Part shown: in pieces, positions 15,757 through 20,552 of the stretch
Position numbering within the stretch: position 1 is the first letter of the stretch
How the letters are laid out: the number at the start of each line of letters is the position of its first letter
Assembly (NCBI GenBank): GCA_046050465.1
Contig: JBJOPS010000043.1
Span: 1-21,749, forward strand
Source: Egaibacter sp046050465
GTDB lineage: Bacteria; Pseudomonadota; Gammaproteobacteria; Burkholderiales; Burkholderiaceae_C
Length of the DNA stretch: 21,749 bases
Direction: 5' to 3'
The notes under the pieces: model-generated
What the model saw: only the letters and a program-made list of their open reading frames with translations
The model's database searches: none
Told to the model about the DNA's origin: nothing
Translations under genes and position numbers: made by a program

Positions 15757-16566
15757 ATGACCGAGAACACCACCATGGGCAAATTGGTTTTCATTACAGG
15801 TGCCTCTAGTGGTATTGGGCAAGCTCTGGCCTGGCGCTTTTATCAAGCGGGCTATTCGCTGGCGCTGGTGGTGCGTCGCCTGGAAGAGACGCAGGACTGG
15901 GTTAACTTGATGCACATCCAACCCGAGCGCTGCAAAATTTACGCCGCAGATGTTTCGGTGATTGACAGCATTGTGGCAGCCGGGTCTGCCTGCTTGCATG
16001 AGCAAGGCCTACCAGATGTGGTAGTTGCCAGTGCCGGTATCAGTGTGGGCGTTGATACGAGGTACAGGGAAGATATTGACACCATAGCCAATATTCTGGC
16101 TACCAACAATGTGGGAATGGCGGCAACCTTTCATCCCTTCATTGATCCGATGACCCGGCGTGGCTCCGGCGCGCTGGTGGGCATTGGCAGTGTGGCCGGT
16201 ATTCGCGGCCTGCCCGGCCACGGCCCCTATTGCGCCAGCAAGGCGGCAGTTATCAGTTACTGTGAGAGCTTGCGCGGTGAGTTGAGAGGTACCGGGGTAA
16301 AGGTCGTCACCATTTGTCCGGGCTATATTGACACCCCATTGACGCAAAAAAACCGTTACAGCATGCCGTTTTTGATGCCGGTAGATGACTTTGCTGCAAA
16401 GACTGTCAAGGCCATAGAAGCGGGAGTCACTTACCGCGTGATTCCCTGGCAGATGGGGGTGGTTGCCAAACTGATGCGTCTGCTGCCCAACAGGCTGTTT
16501 GACAAGCTCCTGACCGGACGGCCCAGAAAACCACGGATTAACGACGACCTGAAAACAAACCGTTAG
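15757..16566 (+). CDS. short-chain dehydrogenase/reductase (SDR), classical
   Basis: This is a cytosolic NAD(P)(H)-dependent oxidoreductase of unknown substrate. The product has 269 aa. The Rossmann motif is TGASSGIG (14-21). The NAG motif is replaced by SAGI (92-95). The catalytic Ser is near 145 and the YCASK pair is Tyr158 and Lys162. PGYIDTPL (188-195) matches the cofactor loop. Its ATG immediately follows the lptC TAA. An in-frame ATG at 15775 (MGKLVFITGA) is an alternative start. It is the last gene of the kds-lpt run, before the bidirectional terminator. The basic tail (RPRKPRINDD) is unusual but common in this subfamily. Confidence 0.88.
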   Translation: MTENTTMGKLVFITGASSGIGQALAWRFYQAGYSLALVVRRLEETQDWVNLMHIQPERCKIYAADVSVIDSIVAAGSACLHEQGLPDVVVASAGISVGVDTRYREDIDTIANILATNNVGMAATFHPFIDPMTRRGSGALVGIGSVAGIRGLPGHGPYCASKAAVISYCESLRGELRGTGVKVVTICPGYIDTPLTQKNRYSMPFLMPVDDFAAKTVKAIEAGVTYRVIPWQMGVVAKLMRLLPNRLFDKLLTGRPRKPRINDDLKTNR

Positions 16567-16610
16567 CTATAAAAATAATAGCTATTCGTGCATGCTGGAT
16601 AGGGGCTGTA
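16564..16610. repeat. copy A of a short palindromic repeat
   Basis: TAGCTAT (16564-16570) and ATAGCTA (16578-16584) flank a 7-nt A-rich spacer. The following bases TTCGTGCATGCTGGATAG belong to the same element. It begins in the SDR stop codon. A related element lies inside bufC (19342-19390): the 18-nt cores differ at two positions and both continue into a TC-x-CGCAT-like segment. I recall elements of this type in Comamonadaceae intergenic regions, but I could not check this. Confidence 0.55.
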
Positions 16611-16626
16611 GCATAGATGGCCTCAT

Positions 16627-16652
16627 AAAAAAGGGCCATCAAGGCCCTTTTT
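16627..16652. terminator. bidirectional rho-independent terminator
   Basis: AAAAAGGGCC (16628-16637) and GGCCCTTTTT (16643-16652) form a perfect 10-bp stem with a 5-nt loop and T runs on both strands. It closes the rightward SDR operon and the leftward RRM gene. Confidence 0.88.
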
Positions 16653-16659
16653 GTGTTTC

Positions 16660-16686
16660 ATTGTTTTGGCCTCCGGCCGAAACAAT
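16660..16686 (-). repeat. hairpin directly behind the RRM gene stop
   Basis: ATTGTTTTGGCC (16660-16671) pairs with GGCCGAAACAAT (16675-16686) with a single T-G style mismatch and a 3-nt loop. It precedes the terminator in the leftward direction and may stabilise the RRM mRNA 3' end. Confidence 0.5.
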
Positions 16687-16688
16687 GC

Positions 16689-17096
16689 TTAGTAACTGCC
16701 TCGGCCGCCGCCGCCGTAACCGCCGCCGCCACTACGGCCGCCACCGCCACCGCCGTAACCGCCGCCACCACTACGGCCGCCGCCACCGCCGTAACCGCCG
16801 CCGCCACCTGCGCCGCCGCCGAAGCCGCCGCTACGTGGAGCGCGCGGCTCCATTGGACGTGCTTCATTGACCACGAGACCGCGGCCACCGTACTGCTGGC
16901 CGTTCAGACCATTGATGGCAGCTTGTGCCTCAGCATCGCTGCCCATCTCCACAAAGCCGAAGCCTTTGGAGCGGCCGGTGTCACGTTCCATCATGACTTT
17001 GGCGCTGGAGACGGTACCGTGAGCGGCAAAAGCCTGCTGCAGATCTTCATCACGGAAAGAATAGGGCAGGTTGCCCACGTAAAGTTTGTTGCCCAT
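16689..17096 (-). CDS. RRM-domain, glycine-rich RNA-binding protein
   Basis: This is a small cytosolic RNA-binding protein of 135 aa. The single RRM (about 3-80) has RNP2 LYVGNL (5-10) and RNP1 KGFGFVEM (44-51), both with the aromatic residues that stack on RNA. A Gly/Tyr/Arg-rich tail (90-135) of GGGGYGGGGGRSG-type repeats follows. Proteins of this build are found in bacteria and are often cold-induced, with proposed RNA-chaperone roles. The ATG at 17096 is chosen because GAGGAG lies 7 nt before it; the upstream ATG at 17111 would overlap that site. A 5' hairpin sequesters the Shine-Dalgarno. It is alone on its strand and ends at a terminator. Confidence 0.92.
   Translation of the reverse strand: MGNKLYVGNLPYSFRDEDLQQAFAAHGTVSSAKVMMERDTGRSKGFGFVEMGSDAEAQAAINGLNGQQYGGRGLVVNEARPMEPRAPRSGGFGGGAGGGGGYGGGGGRSGGGGYGGGGGGRSGGGGYGGGGRGSY
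16692..16829 (-). repeat. glycine-rich coding repeat in the RRM gene
   Basis: About 138 nt are made of imperfect repeats of units such as CGCCGCCACCGCCGTAACC on the plus strand. They encode GGGGYGGGGGRSG blocks, two RSGGGGYGGG copies being especially close. Slippage could vary the tail length between strains. Confidence 0.75.
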
Positions 17097-17100
17097 GAAA

Positions 17101-17136
17101 GGACTCCTCAAAATGACTCAAAACGCGATGGAGTCC
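17101..17136 (-). promoter_or_regulatory. hairpin covering the ribosome binding site of the RRM gene
   Basis: In the minus-strand transcript GGACTCC (17136-17130) pairs with GGAGTCC (17107-17101). The second arm contains the GGAG of the Shine-Dalgarno GAGGAG. The stem is seven bases with a 22-nt loop and ends four bases before the ATG. Melting or refolding would control access of ribosomes, as in RNA thermometers or autoregulated mRNAs. Confidence 0.45.
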
Positions 17137-17147
17137 GATAGCCGCAA

Positions 17148-17209
17148 ATCACCGCAATCAACAAACAATGAAGACTTAAAGCAGACGCGAAACTGACTTA
17201 TCACCGCAA
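17148..17209. repeat. direct repeat ATCACCGCAA, two copies 52 nt apart
   Basis: Identical 10-mers at 17148-17157 and 17200-17209 are spaced five helical turns apart in the upstream region of the RRM gene. They could be a pair of activator or repressor sites. Chance is not excluded. Confidence 0.3.
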
Positions 17210-17337
17210 ACTCATACTGCCAATATTTCAGCAATACCACACAATTATGCGCCAAGTAGGCGATTTCAGCCAACTTTTTTGCATTTGCCGGATTTTGGAT
17301 GTGCAACGTACGAGAATGCTCCGTAAGCATTTCGGGT

Positions 17338-17377
17338 AACTGCCAGACCAAAACTGGCGGGCCGGGCAGTTGTCTGG
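17338..17377 (+). promoter_or_regulatory. alternative hairpins in the leader of the tlpA-like gene
   Basis: Three overlapping pairings are possible: AACTGCC (17338-17344) with GGCAGTT (17365-17371), CCAGAC (17343-17348) with GTCTGG (17372-17377), and GCCAG (17342-17346) with CTGGC (17354-17358). The short one excludes the longer ones. They end about 27 nt before the ATG, just upstream of the GAAGGA site. Confidence 0.35.
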
Positions 17378-17403
17378 TACCCCAAAAACCGAAGGATGGC
17401 AAC

Positions 17404-17901
17404 ATGATGCGGAAATATATAAGGGCCTGGAGTCTGCTTCTGCTAGCCTGCCTGGCACCGGCCATGGCCGCCGAAAAAGGAGACAAGCCGCAGCTGGAGG
17501 GTAAAACCGTAGCGGCCAAGCCGTTTCGGCTAGACGCGCTGCGCGGCAAGGTGGTGCTGGTGCTGTTCTGGTCAACGGACTGCGCGGTGTGCCGCGACAA
17601 GATGCCCGAGCTCAGAGCCAACGTTCAGGGCTGGGCCGGAAAACCGTTCGAGCTGGTGAGTGTGAGCGCTGACCGCAAACTGCAGGACGCGCTGGATTAC
17701 GAGCAGATCGTTTCCCGGCTGGTGCCGCTCACGCAGCGGTTTTCCCAGCTCTGGACGGGCGATGCGGTTTACCGGGACACCTTTGGCAAACCGGTGCAGC
17801 TGCCCACTACTTACCTGCTGGACAAAACCGGCACCGTGGTTGAAAAATACACCGGACGCATCCCGCCAGAAGCCTGGGACAAGATTGCCGAGATGCTTTG
17901 A
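17404..17901 (+). CDS. secreted TlpA-like thioredoxin-fold protein
   Basis: The product has 165 aa and is probably a periplasmic thiol-redox or metallochaperone-like protein. A signal peptide covers about 1-23 (AWSLLLLACLAPAMA, then AEKG). The TlpA/AhpC-TSA-like thioredoxin fold includes KVVLVLFWSTDCAVCRDKMP (49-68) with active-site C60-AV-C63, and the cis-Pro loop LPTTYLLD (133-140), followed by KTGTVVEKYTGRI. The ATG at 17404 has GAAGGA 7 nt upstream; an earlier in-frame ATG at 17299 would destroy the signal peptide context. It lies 155 nt before the DUF2282 precursor gene on the same strand. That suggests, but does not prove, a role in keeping its cysteines reduced or in copper transfer. 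Confidence 0.85.
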   Translation: MMRKYIRAWSLLLLACLAPAMAAEKGDKPQLEGKTVAAKPFRLDALRGKVVLVLFWSTDCAVCRDKMPELRANVQGWAGKPFELVSVSADRKLQDALDYEQIVSRLVPLTQRFSQLWTGDAVYRDTFGKPVQLPTTYLLDKTGTVVEKYTGRIPPEAWDKIAEML

Positions 17902-18005
17902 ATGGGGGCGTATGGCAACTATTTTGCCTGCCGGGATGTAAGAAACCGCCCAAGCCCGCAGACCAATGTTCAACTAGCCAATCCATCTTGCGGCCAGATG
18001 TGCTG

Positions 18006-18019
18006 CAACCAGCTGGTTG
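18006..18019. promoter_or_regulatory. perfect 14-bp palindrome upstream of bufA
   Basis: CAACCAGCTGGTTG is an exact inverted repeat without spacer, ending 37 nt before the bufA ATG. Its place in the short leader or promoter region makes it a candidate operator for the bufferin genes. No recognised regulator consensus is matched. Confidence 0.4.
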
Positions 18020-18056
18020 ATTGTTTAACCTGTTACACCTCAAGGAGTACTTTCAA

Positions 18057-18329
18057 ATGAACCAACGCGCCATGATCGCTGCAGCCGCAGCTTCCCTGAT
18101 GTCCCTGTCACTCGTATCGGCACCTGTTGCTGCACAGGAAAAGGAAAAATGCTTCGGTATCGCCAAGGCTGGTCAAAATGACTGCGCCAACCTTGCCGGC
18201 TCGCACTCCTGCGCCGGCCAGTCCAAGCTGGACATGGACAAAGGCGAGTGGAAATATGTTGCCAAGGGCACCTGCAAGGACATGAAGGGCCTGTCCATGG
18301 AAGAGGCCAAGATGATGAAAAAGGGTTGA
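18057..18329 (+). CDS. bufA: bufferin-type RiPP precursor, DUF2282 family (BufA1-like)
   Basis: The product is a 90-aa exported precursor. A signal peptide covers 1-26 (RAMIAAAAASLMSLSLVS...PVAA, cleavage probably before Gln27). The core has four Cys: C32 in EKCFGIAKAG, C43 in QNDCANLAG, C52 in SHSCAGQSK and C73 in AKGTCKDMKG. This Cys order and spacing, with KC-x-G-x-AKAG-x-NDC and HSCAG, is the DUF2282 signature. In this family an MNIO enzyme turns Cys residues into thiooxazole-type groups, and the peptides (bufferins) bind copper in the periplasm. The ATG at 18057 has AAGGAG 9 nt upstream. An earlier in-frame ATG (18021) would spoil the signal peptide. bufB follows after 41 nt. Confidence 0.92.
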   Translation: MNQRAMIAAAAASLMSLSLVSAPVAAQEKEKCFGIAKAGQNDCANLAGSHSCAGQSKLDMDKGEWKYVAKGTCKDMKGLSMEEAKMMKKG

Positions 18330-18370
18330 TGACACCGGCCCGCAAAACACGCTGAAAAGTCTCCGCCGCC

Positions 18371-19267
18371 ATGTCCTGCGTCGCACCGGATCTGCCTTTG
18401 GCAGATCAGACCAGCACCGGGATAGGCTGGCGGCACCTCCATTACCGCGAGTTGCTGCAACGACAACCCGCACTTGATTTTCTGGAAGTTCACTCCGAGA
18501 ACTTCTTTGCCGAAGGCGGCGCGGCACTCGAAGTGCTTCGCCAGGGCCGCGCGCAGTATCCCGTCAGCCTGCATGGCGTGGGGCTGTCGCTGGGCTCGGC
18601 GGTCGGTGTTGATGAGTGGCACCTGGACCAGTTGCAGCGGCTGGTCGCGCAGATCGAGCCGGTTCGTGTGAGTGACCATGCCTGCTTCGCCCGTGGACAT
18701 ATCCATGCGTCAGGCGGCCTGCAGCCGGTGCATGCGTCAGACCTGTTGCCGGTGCCGTTCTCCAGCGAGGCGCTGGACGTGATGTGCACCAATGTGCAGC
18801 AGGTTCAAGACCGGCTCAAACGCCAGATTTCAGTGGAGAACCTGTCAGCCTACGTAGCCTGGCAATCCAGCAACATGGGCGAGCCTGAATTTCTGGCCTC
18901 GCTGGCCCACCGGACTGGCTGTGGTCTGCTGGTGGACGTGAACAACATCTATGTGAACGCGCTCAACGACCGCCTGCAGGGCGTGGCGGGCGACCCGGTG
19001 CGGCGTTGCACGGATTGGCTCGACGCCATTCCAGCCGCGGCTGTGACCGAGCTGCATCTGGCTGGCCACGCGGACTGCGGCGACATCGTGATTGACGACC
19101 ACGGCAGCCGGGTGTGTGACCCCGTCTGGTCCGTTTATCGCCACGCCGTGAGCCGCTTTGGCGCCTTGCCTACGCTGATCGAGTGGGACACCGACGTGCC
19201 CGCGCTGGATGTGCTGCTGGGGGAGGCGGCCAAAGCCCGCCAGATCTGCCGCGAGGTGCTGGCATGA
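18371..19267 (+). CDS. bufB: MNIO family (DUF692) RiPP-modifying enzyme
   Basis: The product has 298 aa. MNIO proteins are multinuclear non-heme iron oxidases with a TIM-barrel fold that oxidise Cys residues of RiPP precursors in the cytoplasm. Visible candidate metal-site residues are E39 and E43 in LEVHSENFF, H68 in SLHGVG, D102-H103 in SDHACF, E156-N157 in SVENLSAY, D189 and N191 in LLVDVNNIYVN, H229 and H233 in HLAGH, D242-H244 in DDHGS and E271 with D273 in LIEWDTDVP. All expected blocks are present. The ATG at 18371 has no clear Shine-Dalgarno, so coupling to bufA translation is possible. bufC overlaps its end by 4 nt. Confidence 0.93.
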   Translation: MSCVAPDLPLADQTSTGIGWRHLHYRELLQRQPALDFLEVHSENFFAEGGAALEVLRQGRAQYPVSLHGVGLSLGSAVGVDEWHLDQLQRLVAQIEPVRVSDHACFARGHIHASGGLQPVHASDLLPVPFSSEALDVMCTNVQQVQDRLKRQISVENLSAYVAWQSSNMGEPEFLASLAHRTGCGLLVDVNNIYVNALNDRLQGVAGDPVRRCTDWLDAIPAAAVTELHLAGHADCGDIVIDDHGSRVCDPVWSVYRHAVSRFGALPTLIEWDTDVPALDVLLGEAAKARQICREVLA

Positions 19268-20067
19268 CCTCGCTGGCCATCCAGCAGCAGGCTTTGCTGG
19301 GCGCATTGTTCACACGGCCTCCAGTGGGGTCATCTGATGGCGCTATAAATATTATAGCTGCTCACGCATATTACACGGGGGCCAGAGGCCTAAAAGCCTA
19401 TATAAATAACGGGTTTTCACTGGCTGAACACACATTGCTGGCGACGTATCCGGTGATGGCACAACTGCTGGGCGCAGACAGTTTCGCGCTGCTGGCGCGC
19501 GACTTCTGGCTCGCCCACCCGCCGGTGCGTGGTGATCTGGCCCATTGGGGCGCGGCGCTGGGCGACTTTGTGCAACACAACGCCTTGTTGGCCGATGAGC
19601 CTTATCTGGGCGATGTGGCGCGCCTGGAGTGGGCGCTGCACCGATCTGCCAGCGCTGCAGACCGCGATGCGCAGCCAGCAACGTTTGCGCTGCTGTCCAC
19701 CGTGGAGCCTGATGCGCTGACGCTGCAGCTGGCCAGCGGCACACACGCCATCACCAGTGCCTACCCGGTTGCCAGCATCGTCATGGCGCACCTGGATGGC
19801 AGCCCCACACTGGAGGCGGTGGGCGTCAAATTGCGCGCAGGCGCGGGCGAATGCGCGGTGGTGTGGCGCCAGGGCTTCAAGCCGCAGGTGGCGCCGTGCA
19901 CGGTGGCGCAAGCAGATTTCATGCAAGCCCTGCTGTCAGGTGCCCCATTGCTGTCCGCGCTGGAGCGTGCTGACGAGTTTGATTTCAACCAATGGCTGCC
20001 TGCAGCCGTGCAAAGCGGGCTGGTGCTTGGCGCACGGTCCATCGACCCAATCTCAACGAGTATCTGA
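19264..20067 (+). CDS. bufC: DUF2063 partner of the MNIO enzyme (BufC)
   Basis: The product has 267 aa. DUF2063 proteins pair with MNIO enzymes and are thought to present the precursor to them. The family region begins with the first helix SLAIQQQALLGALFTRP and continues with RGLKAYINNGFSLAEHTL and LATYPVMAQLLGADSFALLARDFW in two pieces, then the C-terminal part. The ATG at 19264 overlaps the bufB stop (ATGA), so the two are coupled. The stretch from about residue 26 to 42 is unusual: its DNA (19342-19390) is a copy of a palindromic repeat also found behind the SDR gene, read in frame. It replaces the variable linker before the conserved RGLKAY block. DoxX follows after two bases. Confidence 0.88.
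   Translation: MTSLAIQQQALLGALFTRPPVGSSDGAINIIAAHAYYTGARGLKAYINNGFSLAEHTLLATYPVMAQLLGADSFALLARDFWLAHPPVRGDLAHWGAALGDFVQHNALLADEPYLGDVARLEWALHRSASAADRDAQPATFALLSTVEPDALTLQLASGTHAITSAYPVASIVMAHLDGSPTLEAVGVKLRAGAGECAVVWRQGFKPQVAPCTVAQADFMQALLSGAPLLSALERADEFDFNQWLPAAVQSGLVLGARSIDPISTSI
19342..19390. repeat. copy B of the palindromic repeat, inside bufC
   Basis: GCTATAA (19342-19348) and TTATAGC (19352-19358) form an inverted repeat with a 3-nt centre. The following CTGCTCACGCATATTAC continues like copy A at 16564-16610. Local base composition is much richer in A/T than the rest of bufC. It encodes AINIIAAHAYYTGARG in frame without a stop. Confidence 0.6.
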
Positions 20068-20069
20068 TC

Positions 20070-20546
20070 ATGAATCTGAGTAACCCTACGCTGCCAGGTG
20101 CAACCAGGCCCACATGGGTCCAGCGGGCCTTGTCGCTGTCGAAAATCGTCACCGGGGCGCTGGACCGCACCCAGCCGCTGGCTGCGCTGGTGGCGCGGGC
20201 CTATGTGGCGCAGGTGTTTTTCCTGTCCGGCCTGACCAAGCTTCGGGACTGGGGTACCACGGTTGCCCTGTTTACCGATGAGTACAAGGTGCCGTTGCTC
20301 TCACCCGAAGTGGCTGCCGTGATGGGCACCGCCGGGGAGTTGGTGTTGCCCGTGTTGCTGGTGCTGGGTCTTGGCGGGCGTTTTGCGGCGCTGGGACTGT
20401 CCGTGGTGAACGTTGTCGCCGTCATCAGCTTGAGCGAAATCGCGCCCGCCGCGTTGCAGCAGCACATCACATGGGGCGTTTTGCTGGCCGCCCTGGCGGT
20501 TTACGGCTGCGGCAAGTGGTCGCTCGACAGCCTGGCATGCAAATAA
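20070..20546 (+). CDS. DoxX-family membrane protein
   Basis: The product has 158 aa and is probably an inner-membrane protein with four helices: LAALVARAYVAQVFFLSGL (about 37-55), ELVLPVLLVLGLGGRFAALG (90-109), LSVVNVVAVISLSEI (110-124) and ITWGVLLAALAVYG (133-146). R43 and K57 lie in the usual conserved DoxX positions, with FFLSGLTKLRDW (50-61) matching the signature. DoxX proteins are often the last gene of bufferin clusters, where they are thought to assist the peptide or provide redox function; the exact role is unclear. The ATG at 20070 is 2 nt after the bufC stop. It is convergent with the Amt gene (6-nt gap). Confidence 0.9.
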   Translation: MNLSNPTLPGATRPTWVQRALSLSKIVTGALDRTQPLAALVARAYVAQVFFLSGLTKLRDWGTTVALFTDEYKVPLLSPEVAAVMGTAGELVLPVLLVLGLGGRFAALGLSVVNVVAVISLSEIAPAALQQHITWGVLLAALAVYGCGKWSLDSLACK

Positions 20547-20552
20547 ATCTGC

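Larger units (their letters stand above)
17097..17403. other. 307-nt divergent gap between the RRM gene and the tlpA-like gene
   Basis: No gene is supported here. It holds an RBS-sequestering hairpin for the RRM mRNA (17101-17136), a direct repeat ATCACCGCAA at 17148-17157 and 17200-17209, a leader with alternative hairpins before the tlpA-like gene (17338-17377) and AT-rich sequence between. Clear promoter pairs could not be fixed for either gene. Confidence 0.5.

Noticed and set aside
16700..16830. Repeats in the RRM gene tail considered as a CRISPR array or VNTR
   Set aside because: Units are short, imperfect and in frame, without spacers of constant length. They encode a glycine-rich tail. 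A CRISPR array is excluded.
16653..17141. Ala/Thr-rich plus-strand open frame antisense to the RRM gene
   Set aside because: It is an artefact of the GGC/GGT glycine codons read backwards, with no coding features.
17118..17621. Minus-strand open frame across the gap and the tlpA-like gene
   Set aside because: It overlaps the clear signal peptide and CAVC domain on the other strand and has no family resemblance.
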